Part shown: positions 24,356 to 33,901 of the stretch, in pieces
Layout of the letters: each line of letters starts with the position of its first letter
How positions within the stretch are numbered: position 1 is the first letter of the stretch
From: Chryseobacterium sp. T16E-39
GTDB taxonomy: Bacteria; Bacteroidota; Bacteroidia; Flavobacteriales; Weeksellaceae
Length of the DNA stretch: 64,000 nt
Direction of reading: 5' to 3'
Assembly: GCF_002216065.1 (NCBI RefSeq)
Contig: NZ_CP022282.1
Location: 744,001-808,000, forward strand
Position numbers and translations under genes: made by a program
Notes under the pieces: generated by a model
What the model was told of the DNA's origin: nothing
What the model saw: only the letters and a program-made list of their open reading frames with translations
The model's database searches: none

Positions 24356-27268
24356 ATGAACAACTCTATTGGTTTTTCAAAGCATAAGTCACGAATCATT
24401 CAGGTATCTGCTTTTTTCTTATTGGCTTCTTTTGGAACCATTCATGCACAAACTATTAAGGGAACTGTTGTAGGTAAAACAAACGGTGCCCTTCCCGGAG
24501 CTAATATTTCTATTGTAGATGCAGAAGCTAAAACCGTTTCATCTTTAGATGGAGATTTCAATATCCTGTCACCTAAATTGGGTGAGGTCAGCCTTAAAGT
24601 AGAATATATTGGCTACGAAACGAAACTCTTCCCGATTATCATTAAAGAAGGAACGAATGACATCGGATATATAACAATATCCCCTGAAGAAAAATCTGCT
24701 AAAGATAAGGTGGGAAATATACAGGAAGTTGTATTTACCAGATCCAATGCTTTAACGCAAGCCAAAGCCTATGAAATAAAAAAGAATAACAATGCCATTA
24801 TGGAAGTTATTGCAGCAGATGCTATCGGAAAACTTCCGGATCGAAATGCTGCAGAAGCAGTACAAAGAGTTCAGGGAGTTGCAGTAGCAAGGTATCATGG
24901 GGAAGCAGATCAGGCAACAGTAAGAGGAACTCCTTTTGCATGGACTTCGGCATTATTCAACGGAAATCGTTTACCGAGTGCCAATGTTTTAGGAAATCGT
25001 TCTTTCGTCCTGGATGTTGTCCCTTCTGAATTGATCCAATTCGTTCAGGTTTCAAAGGCTATTACTCCTGATATGGATGGTGATGCGATTGGTGGAAGCA
25101 TTAATTTTATAACAAGAACTGCCCCAGCAAAGAAAACCCTGAGTGTAAGTGGTGCTGGGGGTTATAATACATTTTCCCAGGATGGAACTTATAATGGATC
25201 CATTGTATATGGTGATCGTTTTTTCAAGAATAAACTTGGAGTCCTTTTATCGGGAGCTATTTGGGACAGACAGTGGGGAGCGGATTCATTTGATGTTACT
25301 TATAATACGGGTGCAGCCAGTGATGTTGAGAAAAAATCTATCAGTACCATTATGATGAAAAGATATATGGGAACTCGAAGAACGATAGGATTGAATGGAG
25401 GGCTGGAATATAAGTTCAATGCCAATAACAAAGTTTATTTCCGAGGGATGTTTAATAAATTTGATGATATCCGTCCTGTTTACGAATCGTATGTAGACTA
25501 CACAAACACACGGTATCAGTATAATTTCAGATATTCTCACTATCAGACTGAATTGTATGGAATGGAGCTTGGAGGTGAACACAGTCTTTCCTCTAAATTA
25601 AGTCTGGATTGGATGCTAAGTGATTACCAGGCTAAATACTTCCTGGATACCCCGCCCACAAATGAAATTAAAGGGCTTCCGATCTCTACTTTCAGACAGA
25701 AAATAAACAGTGGATTCAATAATCTTTCCAGCGATGGAAAACGATATTGGGGATTTGATTCACCGAATGGAATAGGAGGTGAGTACCTGGATTACGGATC
25801 AGATGTAAAAGACCCTAATGAGCAGATGAATCCGAATAAATTATTGTTATCTCAGCTGGTCATTTCAAAACTGGATAATAATGAAAGGGATAAGATTGCA
25901 AGGGTGAACTTAAAATATGATGTTAATTCTAACATAACGTTGAAAGTTGGTGCTAAATACCGTGATAAAGACCGTACAAGTACATTCGGCTACAATGCTG
26001 TTTTTCTTCCCGGAGCTTCTTTAGGAATCCCAAATTCCCCTGCATTATTAAGCCTTTCTCAATTGACCACGACAGATCCGCCAACAGGAACTACTTTTCT
26101 GAATGGAATGAATGGAAATTACAATGCCTATGTGATGAGTCCGCCAACGAAAGATCAACTTTTCCAGATGTTTTCACCTGAGTTTATGCAACAGTTTGGA
26201 TTCAAGGATTTCTCAAGTGCAGAATCCAATGCTACAAGTGTTTACACGGGAGAAGAATCTGTCTTTGCCACGTACGCTATGGCAGAAATTAAAGCCAGTG
26301 ATAAATTTAAAATTGTAGGAGGGTTCAGAAATGAAACAACAAGATTAACCCTAAATGGTGCAAAAGCTACAAAAGAAGGAACGCCTGCAACGACAGTGAT
26401 CAGTCCATCGGTTGTAGAAAGCAACTATAATGCGTTTTTGCCTATGCTTCATTTGCGGTATAATCTGTCACCAAAAGCAAGTCTGAGATTCGCCTATACG
26501 AGATCATTTATCCGTCCCAATTTTGGAGATATGTCACCAGGGTCAAGTATTGACAATACTTCAAATCCCTTTACCATTACAAGAGGAAATCCTGATTTGA
26601 AGCCTACATTCAGTCATAATTTTGACATGATGGGTGAATACTATTTCAATAATATTGGGATTCTTTCAGGCGGGGTATTTTATAAAAAGATTTCAAATAT
26701 CGTTTTTTCAGATACTTCCATGCTGAATATCGGAGGAACAGATTATATGGTTACCCAATCTAAAAACCTTCAGTACTCCAATCTTTTCGGTTTTGAAGCG
26801 GGAATCAATAAACGTCTTGACTTCTTACCAGGATTCTGGAATGGCTTTGGGGTAGAATTTAATTATACATTCATCGACTCAAAAGTAGAGGTTCCAAGAA
26901 CTATAAATGGTATTCAATACTTTGATAAAACGACCCTTCCTAACCAGTCCAGGAATCTCTTTAACGCGATTCTGTATTATGAAAGTAAAAAGCTAATGAT
27001 TCGTCTTGCTGGAAATTACAGAGGCAAATCAGTGGAAACCATCAATCAGAAATTAGGTCCTGATTACTATATCTGGTCGGATAAGAATTTTACTGTTGAT
27101 TTCTCTGCAAGTTATGATATCAGTAAAAAAGTGAAGATTTTCATAGAGCTGAATAATTTAAGCAATGAAAGCCTCAGGTTATACATGGGTGATAACAAAA
27201 AAAGGGTGACTTCAAACGAATGGTATGGAAGCAGAGGACAAATGGGGGTTCGTTGGCAAATATTTTAA
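24356..27268 (+). CDS. TonB-dependent receptor
   Basis: About 970 residues from ATG 24356 (an in-frame TTG is at 24341). A signal peptide (about 1-32) is followed by a carboxypeptidase-regulatory-like domain (about 33-115). The plug has LPDRNAAEAVQRVQGVAVAR and DMDGDAIGGSINFITR, as in the TonB-Xanth-Caul type, and a large barrel ends QMGVRWQIF. The secreted phosphatase 16 bp downstream suggests uptake of a dephosphorylated organic compound; this is inference. Confidence 0.88.
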   Translation: MNNSIGFSKHKSRIIQVSAFFLLASFGTIHAQTIKGTVVGKTNGALPGANISIVDAEAKTVSSLDGDFNILSPKLGEVSLKVEYIGYETKLFPIIIKEGTNDIGYITISPEEKSAKDKVGNIQEVVFTRSNALTQAKAYEIKKNNNAIMEVIAADAIGKLPDRNAAEAVQRVQGVAVARYHGEADQATVRGTPFAWTSALFNGNRLPSANVLGNRSFVLDVVPSELIQFVQVSKAITPDMDGDAIGGSINFITRTAPAKKTLSVSGAGGYNTFSQDGTYNGSIVYGDRFFKNKLGVLLSGAIWDRQWGADSFDVTYNTGAASDVEKKSISTIMMKRYMGTRRTIGLNGGLEYKFNANNKVYFRGMFNKFDDIRPVYESYVDYTNTRYQYNFRYSHYQTELYGMELGGEHSLSSKLSLDWMLSDYQAKYFLDTPPTNEIKGLPISTFRQKINSGFNNLSSDGKRYWGFDSPNGIGGEYLDYGSDVKDPNEQMNPNKLLLSQLVISKLDNNERDKIARVNLKYDVNSNITLKVGAKYRDKDRTSTFGYNAVFLPGASLGIPNSPALLSLSQLTTTDPPTGTTFLNGMNGNYNAYVMSPPTKDQLFQMFSPEFMQQFGFKDFSSAESNATSVYTGEESVFATYAMAEIKASDKFKIVGGFRNETTRLTLNGAKATKEGTPATTVISPSVVESNYNAFLPMLHLRYNLSPKASLRFAYTRSFIRPNFGDMSPGSSIDNTSNPFTITRGNPDLKPTFSHNFDMMGEYYFNNIGILSGGVFYKKISNIVFSDTSMLNIGGTDYMVTQSKNLQYSNLFGFEAGINKRLDFLPGFWNGFGVEFNYTFIDSKVEVPRTINGIQYFDKTTLPNQSRNLFNAILYYESKKLMIRLAGNYRGKSVETINQKLGPDYYIWSDKNFTVDFSASYDISKKVKIFIELNNLSNESLRLYMGDNKKRVTSNEWYGSRGQMGVRWQIF

Positions 27269-27284
27269 AATTAAAATAAGATAA

Positions 27285-28112
27285 ATGAAAAAATTAATAG
27301 TAACAATGACCATGATGGTTGCATTGGGAGCAACAGCAAATGCACAGATCAGCGACAGTCTTCGTCGTGTTGTAAAAATGGAAGGCGCTTATAATTTCAG
27401 AGATACAGGAGGCTACAAAACAGCAGATGGTAAAGAAGTGGTATTGGGGAAAGTATACCGAAGTGACGCCATTGATAAATTGTCAGATAAGGATTTAAAA
27501 ACATTTAAAGATAAAAAGATTGTAACTGTAGTAGATTTCAGAGGAATTGAAGAAGCTAAAAAAGCTCCGGACAGACTTCCGCAAAATACAGCATACCTTC
27601 TTTGCCCGGCAGGAAGTAATAATCTTCCGACAGCTCAGGATATGGCAAAGTTTCTAAAGGATAAAAATTTCCTTTTCGATATGTATGGAGAGGGTGGACT
27701 ACCTTACTTTGGAGAGCGATACAGACCTTTGTTCGTAAAACTGCTTACTTTACAGCCAAACGAAGCTCTTTTGTACCATTGCACGGGGGGAAGGGATCGA
27801 ACGGGAATGGCTTCTGCCTTATTTTTAAAGATATTAGGAGTTCCTCAGGAGGTCATTGAAAGCGATTATGTAGCCTCCAATTTTTATCTGGCGAAAAATC
27901 CTACTATGAAGCAAATGTATTCCGGACTTTCTAAAATGGCAGGAATGAGTGAGAATGAAATCAAAAAGCAGATGGAACTAAGACCCGAATTGATCAGAAA
28001 TTTCTTCGCAGCGATCAATAAAAAATATGGAAGTGTTGAAAATTTCTTTCAGGTAGAAATGGGAATCGGACCTAATGAAATAGCTGTTTTAAAGCAAAAA
28101 TATACCCACTAA
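27285..28112 (+). CDS. Secreted tyrosine-phosphatase-family protein
   Basis: 275 residues with a Sec signal (1-20, cleaved after ATANA) and a DSP/PTP-like domain. The phosphatase loop HCTGGRDRTG contains Cys166 and Arg172 in CX5R spacing. The N-terminal FRDTGGY and VVDFRG motifs match the PTP family that includes IphP-like and inositol phosphatases. It is predicted periplasmic. Co-transcription with a TonB receptor points to phosphoester scavenging, or to a role outside signalling. Confidence 0.87.
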   Translation: MKKLIVTMTMMVALGATANAQISDSLRRVVKMEGAYNFRDTGGYKTADGKEVVLGKVYRSDAIDKLSDKDLKTFKDKKIVTVVDFRGIEEAKKAPDRLPQNTAYLLCPAGSNNLPTAQDMAKFLKDKNFLFDMYGEGGLPYFGERYRPLFVKLLTLQPNEALLYHCTGGRDRTGMASALFLKILGVPQEVIESDYVASNFYLAKNPTMKQMYSGLSKMAGMSENEIKKQMELRPELIRNFFAAINKKYGSVENFFQVEMGIGPNEIAVLKQKYTH

Positions 28113-28138
28113 AACAATACTCAGTTAGATTTAAATAG

Positions 28139-28176
28139 AATAAGCTGTCTCCAATGTGAGGCAGCTTATTTGTTTA
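28139..28176 (+). terminator. Terminator after the phosphatase gene
   Basis: AATAAGCTG (28139-28147) pairs with CAGCTTATT (28162-28170), followed by TTGTTTATTTT. Confidence 0.7.
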
Positions 28177-28193
28177 TTTTTAACTAATTTTGA

Positions 28194-28988
28194 ATGATGC
28201 AAATTTCTCCGCCAAAGCAATTAGCCTGCTATATCAAACATTATATCTTTTTAGAAAATCCTGAAAATGATAGTAAAAATATGCGCTTATTTGCGGACGG
28301 AAATACAGGTCTAATCATTTCTGCGGATATGAATATGCATGACAGTAGAAACAAAAATCTACCATTATCCTTTTTTTACGGACAGCCTACACACTATAAA
28401 GATCTCATAACGAAAGGTTCATTCTCGTTACTTGCTGTCGTTTTTCAACCTTATTTTTTTAATCTGCTTTTTAATGTTGCGGCAAAAGAAATCAAAAATG
28501 AGATCATTTCAAGTACAGATATTTTAAAGGATCAATTAATTCCGTTCCAGGAACGTCTTTATCAAAAAACTGATCCTTTATCTATTATTAATGATTTAAA
28601 TGCATTCTTTTTGCAATTGATTTCTAAAAAAGAAACTTCAGATTTATGGCTTATAAAAGCTCAGCAATATCTTCTACAAAATAAAGGAACAGCATCCCTA
28701 AAGGATTTGGAGCATTTCACAGGATATTCTGAACGCCATCTTGAACGAAAATTCGAAAGTCATATTGGAATATCTCCCAAGAAATACAATACGATTATAC
28801 GGCTGCATCACTTTCTAAGTCTGATGAAGAATGACACTAATAAAACAAATATGACCAGCCTTTCCTATGAAGCAGGATATTCCGATCAATCTCACCTGAT
28901 CAAGGATTTTAAAAATACAATAGGGCTGACACCAAGTCAATATCTTAAAACGAAAAATAAGCTTGCTGTTAACTTTATAGAGCTGTAA
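28194..28988 (+). CDS. AraC-family regulator with DUF6597-like N-terminal domain
   Basis: 264 residues. The N-terminal region begins PPKQLACYIKHYIFLENP, like the DUF6597 ligand-binding domain. The C-terminal AraC HTH (about 165-255) includes GYSERHLERKFESHIGISPK and AGYSDQSHLIKDFKNTIGLTP. ATG codons at 28194 and 28197 are both possible. It resembles the regulator at 55291. Its target is unknown. Confidence 0.87.
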   Translation: MMQISPPKQLACYIKHYIFLENPENDSKNMRLFADGNTGLIISADMNMHDSRNKNLPLSFFYGQPTHYKDLITKGSFSLLAVVFQPYFFNLLFNVAAKEIKNEIISSTDILKDQLIPFQERLYQKTDPLSIINDLNAFFLQLISKKETSDLWLIKAQQYLLQNKGTASLKDLEHFTGYSERHLERKFESHIGISPKKYNTIIRLHHFLSLMKNDTNKTNMTSLSYEAGYSDQSHLIKDFKNTIGLTPSQYLKTKNKLAVNFIEL

Positions 28989-29482
28989 TGAGTTTTTTTG
29001 CTTGCAGATGAGGCAGATTTTTTATGATGCGGATTATTATTTTGAATTTTAAAATATTATCAAACATCTGCTCTATCTGCCAGATCCGCGAGAAAAGAGA
29101 AATCAAAAATCTGTGTAAATCTGAGTTATTTGTGGGAAATAAAACTAAACTACAAAAGTCACGAAAGTTTTTTAACACTTTAGTAATTTTAAGTTTCATA
29201 CATGCTGCATAAAAAGTACACTTAAGTTCCTTAAAAATCAAAGATTTTAAAAATATTTAACGCTCATTAAATTGATAATAATAGTTTGGATTCCTACGGA
29301 ATGACAACTTTGCGCATAAGCCAAAAGTCCATATTTGTCATTCCGTAGGAATCTAAACACTCTAAATTATTAAAATGGATAACCATCTGTTTGATCTGCG
29401 AGAAACAAAATCATAACCAATAAATGGCGGTTTTTTACAATTTCCGATTCTTCAGTCCATCTACTTTTGCTTAAAAAAAAAT
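28989..29482. other. Non-coding region with repeat debris
   Basis: No convincing gene is present in this 494-bp stretch. It contains phrases such as GCAGATGAGGCAGATTTT and ATCTGCCAGATCCGCGAGAA, which recur in the 20.5-kb repeat area, and the hairpin element at 29284-29358. Short open frames on both strands overlap these repeats. Confidence 0.7.
29284..29358. repeat. Inverted-repeat element with 19-bp perfect arms
   Basis: GATTCCTACGGAATGACAA (29289-29307) is exactly complementary to 29335-29353, with a 27-bp loop; flanking GTTT/AAAC extend the pairing. A degenerate half-copy is at about 20651. Confidence 0.88.
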
Positions 29483-30439
29483 ATGAACAATCTTAAAATT
29501 GCAACCGCACAATTCGAAAATAAAAGTGGGGACAAAGCTTATAATCTTTCAGTAATAGAAAAACTAAGTAAAGAAGCCGCTGCTAAAGGCTCACACATTA
29601 TCGCATTTCATGAATGCTCCATTACCGGATATACTTTTGCAAGAAAGCTCAACAGAGAACAAATGCTTGAGATTGCCGAAATAATTCCTGATGGTAAAAG
29701 TATTCAAAGATTACAAAAAATAGCATCCGAAAATAATATTACCATATTAGCGGGCCTTTTTGAAAAAGACGAACATGATAACCTGTTCAAAGCGTATGTA
29801 TGCGTTGATAAAAATGGACTCGTAGCGAAGTACCGGAAATTACATCCTTTTATTAATCCTCATCTTAGACCGGGAGAACAATATTGCATTTTTGAGATCC
29901 ATGGATGGAAGTTTGGAATTTTAATCTGCTACGATAACAATATTATTGAAAACGTAAGAGCAACCAAACTCCTGGGTGCAGAGGTTATTTTCATGCCTCA
30001 TGTTACTATGTGTACGCCTTCTTCCAGACCTGGAGCAGGATTTGTAGACCCGATACTTTGGGAGAACAGGGAGACTGATCCTACTTCATTACGTCTTGAA
30101 TTTGATGGCATGAAGGGAAGGGACTGGCTGATGAAGTGGCTTCCATCAAGAGCTTATGATAATGGAATCTATGTTGTTTTTTCAAATCCTATTGGAATGG
30201 ATGATGATCAGCTTAAAAATGGATGTTCTATGGTCATTGATCCTTTTGGAGATGTTCTGTCGGAATGCCGTTCATTCGAAGACAGCTTTGTGACTGCAAC
30301 GATTCATCCTGAAAAGCTAACACAAGCCGGCGGATCCCGTTATGTCAAAGCGAGAAGACCTGAGCTATATCGGGATATCATCGGGCAGGAACATCAATCT
30401 GAACAAAAAGTAGTATGGCTTCCATCAGAAAATGATTAA
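29483..30439 (+). CDS. Nitrilase-superfamily carbon-nitrogen hydrolase
   Basis: 318 residues. The Glu-Lys-Cys catalytic triad is visible: Glu in FHECSITGY (about 44), Lys in KYRKLHPFI (about 118) and Cys in ILICYDNNI (about 153). The family cleaves amides or nitriles in the cytoplasm. The Asp/Glu racemase follows after 74 bp, so both may handle an amino-acid-derived compound. The substrate is unknown. Confidence 0.88.
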   Translation: MNNLKIATAQFENKSGDKAYNLSVIEKLSKEAAAKGSHIIAFHECSITGYTFARKLNREQMLEIAEIIPDGKSIQRLQKIASENNITILAGLFEKDEHDNLFKAYVCVDKNGLVAKYRKLHPFINPHLRPGEQYCIFEIHGWKFGILICYDNNIIENVRATKLLGAEVIFMPHVTMCTPSSRPGAGFVDPILWENRETDPTSLRLEFDGMKGRDWLMKWLPSRAYDNGIYVVFSNPIGMDDDQLKNGCSMVIDPFGDVLSECRSFEDSFVTATIHPEKLTQAGGSRYVKARRPELYRDIIGQEHQSEQKVVWLPSEND

Positions 30440-30513
30440 ATGAAACCCAAAATTCCCAGGATATGACTACTTTTATTACCTAAATTTGTGCTTTCATTAC
30501 CAAAAAAGATGTC

Positions 30514-31941
30514 ATGGAAATTAAAGAGAGATTAGCAATAATAGGAGGTCTGGGCACACTGGCTGGAGGGGATTTATTTTTTAAACTTTTGAAATCTCCA
30601 AAAGTTCTGGCAAATCAGTTGAACTATCATTTTACATTTGAGCAAAAGCCCTATCAACAGATGGATGTGCCTTTGCATCACAAAGAAGATATCCAGTCGA
30701 GAAAGTTTTATGCCTATAATATCTGCAAGAGATTTGAAGAACAGAATATGACTAAAATTCTCTTACCGTGTTTTGCCAGTCATTCTTTTTTAAATGAACT
30801 TCAGACAGAAATAACGATTCCCATTATTAGTCTCTATGATGCAATACTTGAGCATCTGAAGACGACCTTACAAAAAGGGGCAAGGATCGGGATTTTGACC
30901 TCTAATTTTATTAAAGATTCGTCTGTCCTTCATACTTATTTTAAAGACTATGAATTGATATTTCCAAAGCAACAGGATCAGTTAATGGATGCCATATATG
31001 ATGAAAAAGGAATTAAAAATGGGGTTCTGAACGGGTTTCCTTTAGAACACATTTACGATATATGCTCTGAATTGGAACATCAGTGCGAGGTCATTTTGCC
31101 ATGCATTACAGAGATCTCACTGGTAACAGATTCGTTAAGAAAAAGAGGAATAAAGGTCATTGATATCAATCAGGTCTATGCTGATTATGCCTTAAATAAT
31201 AAGGATAAAAAACATTCAAGACCTTTTAAACTTGGGATTTTAGGCGGAGTAGGCCCTTCAGCAACCGTTGACTTCATGAATAAGGTTGTTAAAAATACTT
31301 CAGCAAAAAAAGATCAGGATCACATCAAAATGATTGTAGAGCAGAACCCTCAAATTCCTGACAGAACGGCTCATCTCATCCATAATGATACAGATCCTAC
31401 CATTGCGATGTTCTCTACCTGCAAACAGTTGGAAGCAGAAGGAGCGGATGCCATTGCTATTCCATGTAATACTGCACATGCTTTTGTTAACAGCATCCAA
31501 TCGCATCTTAGTGTTCCTATTATCAATATGCTGGATACAACCGCTAAGCATATTGTAAACCTGTTTGGGAGTAAAGTTAATGTAGGACTCCTGGCAACTA
31601 CCGGAACTATTGAAAGTAAAGTGTATCACAATGTTCTGACGAGCTATGGTATTCATGTAAAGATTCCTGACCAGGAACATCAGCATCTTGTTATGAAGAG
31701 TATCTATGGCAGAGAAGGCATTAAGGCCGGCTATAATAATGGAGCCTGTAAAGAATATGTTTTGAAAGCAATACAACACTTGATTGATTCAAATGCTGAC
31801 GTAATTATCCTTGGATGCACTGAGCTTCCATTGTTGTTTCAGGATCAGGAATTTCTGGTTAGTGGACATAAAAAGGTCCCCTTAATAGATCCCACACTCA
31901 TTCTTGCAAAAGAATGTGTAAGAATCGCAGAACAGGTGTAA
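30514..31941 (+). CDS. Double-domain aspartate/glutamate racemase-family protein
   Basis: 475 residues made of two tandem racemase-like domains. Domain 1 (about 1-225) begins LAIIGGLGTLAGGDLFFKLL; domain 2 (about 240-470) begins KLGILGGVGPSATVDFMNKV. Domain 2 has both catalytic Cys motifs, PCNTAHAF and LGCTELPLL. Domain 1 has Cys at both positions but altered surroundings (LPCFASHSF and LPCITEISL), so it may be inactive or bind another ligand. Normal members are about half this length. A TAAATTTG box lies at 30481-30488. Confidence 0.85.
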   Translation: MEIKERLAIIGGLGTLAGGDLFFKLLKSPKVLANQLNYHFTFEQKPYQQMDVPLHHKEDIQSRKFYAYNICKRFEEQNMTKILLPCFASHSFLNELQTEITIPIISLYDAILEHLKTTLQKGARIGILTSNFIKDSSVLHTYFKDYELIFPKQQDQLMDAIYDEKGIKNGVLNGFPLEHIYDICSELEHQCEVILPCITEISLVTDSLRKRGIKVIDINQVYADYALNNKDKKHSRPFKLGILGGVGPSATVDFMNKVVKNTSAKKDQDHIKMIVEQNPQIPDRTAHLIHNDTDPTIAMFSTCKQLEAEGADAIAIPCNTAHAFVNSIQSHLSVPIINMLDTTAKHIVNLFGSKVNVGLLATTGTIESKVYHNVLTSYGIHVKIPDQEHQHLVMKSIYGREGIKAGYNNGACKEYVLKAIQHLIDSNADVIILGCTELPLLFQDQEFLVSGHKKVPLIDPTLILAKECVRIAEQV

Positions 31942-32024
31942 AAATATAATTTATTTAAAAAGGAGACAAAACAAACACCTATAATTGAACAAGGAATAGT
32001 AAATTTGTTACCAGAAAACCCAGT

Positions 32025-32633
32025 ATGAAAGAAAATCCTGTACAAGCTTCCGTAGAGCCCTTAATCAATTATTTTAATAAACTGATTCCTTTAAATGAGC
32101 AGGAGCGTGAACTTGTTACAGAACTTTTCAAACCAAGATTGTACAGGAAAAAACAATATGTATTGCAGGAAGGAGATATATGTAATCAATTCAACTTTGT
32201 GGTTCGTGGATGTTTGCGTTTATACAAAGTAGATGAAAAAGGGAATACCCATATTATTCAGTTTGCTCCTGAAAATTGGTGGATCAATGATATCCGGAGT
32301 TTTCATAAAAAACTACCTTCAGAACTCAATATTGATGCTTTAGAAGATACGATGATCCTGCAGATCAACCATGAGAATTTAATTACACTGTATAAAAATG
32401 CCCCGAAATTTGACAGGATATTCAGGGTGTTGCTTGAAAATAGTTTTGTAACCATACAAAACCGCTTATTACAAAATATAAGTTCAACCGCTGAAGAACG
32501 CTATATCTCCTTTATACAAACCTATTCTCAGCTGTCTAACCGATTGTCACAGACACAAATTGCTTCTTTTTTGGGAATTACTCCCGAATTTCTCAGCAGA
32601 ATGAGAGCAAGACTTGTTAAGCCGAAATCTTAA
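32025..32633 (+). CDS. Crp/Fnr family transcriptional regulator
   Basis: 202 residues, of the same subgroup as the 1203-1793 protein. The barrel contains LQEGDICNQFNFVVRGCLRL and NTHIIQFAPENWWIND; the HTH is QIASFLGITPEFLSRMRARL. A TAAATTTG box at 32000-32007 lies 17 bp before the ATG. It probably controls the downstream oxidoreductase gene, 90 bp away on the same strand. Confidence 0.87.
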   Translation: MKENPVQASVEPLINYFNKLIPLNEQERELVTELFKPRLYRKKQYVLQEGDICNQFNFVVRGCLRLYKVDEKGNTHIIQFAPENWWINDIRSFHKKLPSELNIDALEDTMILQINHENLITLYKNAPKFDRIFRVLLENSFVTIQNRLLQNISSTAEERYISFIQTYSQLSNRLSQTQIASFLGITPEFLSRMRARLVKPKS

Positions 32634-32723
32634 ACCAGATCAAGACTCTTTCTTGACATAGTTTATTGGAAAAGAGGCTTCTTCCTGATGATATTTGTAT
32701 TATAAATTTTAAAAAAAAATAAT

Positions 32724-33368
32724 ATGACAACATCATCAAAAGTAGCCGTGATCGGATTGGGAAATATCGGTCAGGCAGTAGCAGGAAACCTTGCAAAATC
32801 AAATACCCCATTTATTGCTGCTGATCGCAATACAGAAAAAGCAAAAGAACTTTCTGAAAAATGGAATGCACAGGCAAGTGATATTCCGGGAGCTGTAAAA
32901 AATGCAGACATTATTGTTTTGGCAATTCCTTTTGGGACAATTGGTGGGTTTATGAAAGATTATGCCGCGGATCTGGAAGGTAAAATCATTGTTGATCCAT
33001 CTAATCCAATAGCTCCGGAAGAAGGGGGAGGATTCAAAAAAATTATCGGAGAAAAGGAATCAGCCGGAGAAATTAATGCAACATTTCTTCCTCAGCATGC
33101 CAAATTGGTTAAGGTATTAGGTACTTTGGGTGCCGGAACTTTGTCCCAGGCGGCGTTTCAGACTCCTGAAAAAGCAGTTTTATTCTATGCTACAGATGAT
33201 ACGAGCATTGATCCTCAGGTAGAAAAGTTAATTAATGATAGTGGTTTTGATGCTTTACGAATAGGAGGGATCAATCAGTCGATCAGGATTGAAGTTTTTG
33301 GTGATCTTCATGAATTCGGAGCATTGGGAAAACCAGTGACTTTATCAGAAGCAAAACAAAAAATTTAA
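32724..33368 (+). CDS. NADPH-dependent F420 reductase-like oxidoreductase
   Basis: 214 residues with a Rossmann motif VIGLGNIGQAVAGNLAKS and the F420_oxidored/NADP-binding core, including DIIVLAIPFGT and VDPSNPIAPEEGGG. Flavobacteria are not known to make F420, so the name describes a fold rather than a cofactor. It probably reduces or binds an NADP-linked substrate. The stop is followed by a repeat tract starting AAGTTGAGAGTTG. Confidence 0.83.
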   Translation: MTTSSKVAVIGLGNIGQAVAGNLAKSNTPFIAADRNTEKAKELSEKWNAQASDIPGAVKNADIIVLAIPFGTIGGFMKDYAADLEGKIIVDPSNPIAPEEGGGFKKIIGEKESAGEINATFLPQHAKLVKVLGTLGAGTLSQAAFQTPEKAVLFYATDDTSIDPQVEKLINDSGFDALRIGGINQSIRIEVFGDLHEFGALGKPVTLSEAKQKI

Positions 33369-33544
33369 AAGAGAGTGGAAAGTTGAGAGTTGAAAATTGA
33401 AAGTTACGAGATGCGGGTTTGAATGTTTTGGTGTTTTATAATCTTAGGATTTTAAATACATAAACAATTTTATCTTTAACCCATAATTTACAAATCTGAC
33501 ATCTAATATCTGATATCTAATTTTCAACTTTCCACTTTCCATTT
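33369..33544. repeat. Modular repeat between convergent genes
   Basis: After the oxidoreductase stop the plus strand reads GGAAAGTTGAGAGTTGAAAA, and after the rhodanese stop the minus strand reads AGTTGAAAATGGAAAGTGGA. Each gene end is thus followed by the same sense-strand module. A CCCGCATCTCGTAAC-like phrase is present on the complement of 33402-33417. Confidence 0.75.
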
Positions 33545-33901
33545 TCAACTACCTAAACTTTTCTTCAAATCACTCCACGCTCCTCCATTATACACTTTTT
33601 TAAATCCTTTTTCTTTTAGGATCGTTTCAACTTTCACGCTTCTAAGCCCATGCGAACAAACCGTAATGTACGTTTTATCAGGATCCAGTTCGATATACCG
33701 TTCCCTGATTTCTCCTAAAGAAATATTCACTGAGCCTTTAATGTGCCCTGTTTTATATTCTTTTTCCGTTCGTACATCGAGAATTACCGCACCATTTTTC
33801 ACCAATTGAGGCAACCCTTCATCGAGTGTTTGGTACTTATAAACCCGGTAAACGATATAAATACAGAGAATTATACCACATAAAGTCAATACATCTTTCA
33901 T
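33545..33901 (-). CDS. Membrane-anchored rhodanese-domain protein
   Basis: 118 residues: an N-terminal membrane helix (about 4-19, LTLCGIILCIYIVYRV), then a single rhodanese domain with the active loop VCSHGLRSVKV, carrying the catalytic Cys. Rhodaneses transfer sulfur or regulate redox. The start overlaps the stop of the DUF3817 gene in an ATGA arrangement, so it is the last gene of a three-gene operon. Confidence 0.88.
   Translation of the reverse strand: MKDVLTLCGIILCIYIVYRVYKYQTLDEGLPQLVKNGAVILDVRTEKEYKTGHIKGSVNISLGEIRERYIELDPDKTYITVCSHGLRSVKVETILKEKGFKKVYNGGAWSDLKKSLGS

Noticed and set aside
29024..29212. 62-residue plus-strand frame in the 29-kb gap
   Set aside because: It overlaps recurring repeat phrases, has no recognisable domain, and competes with another frame on the minus strand (28975-29241).
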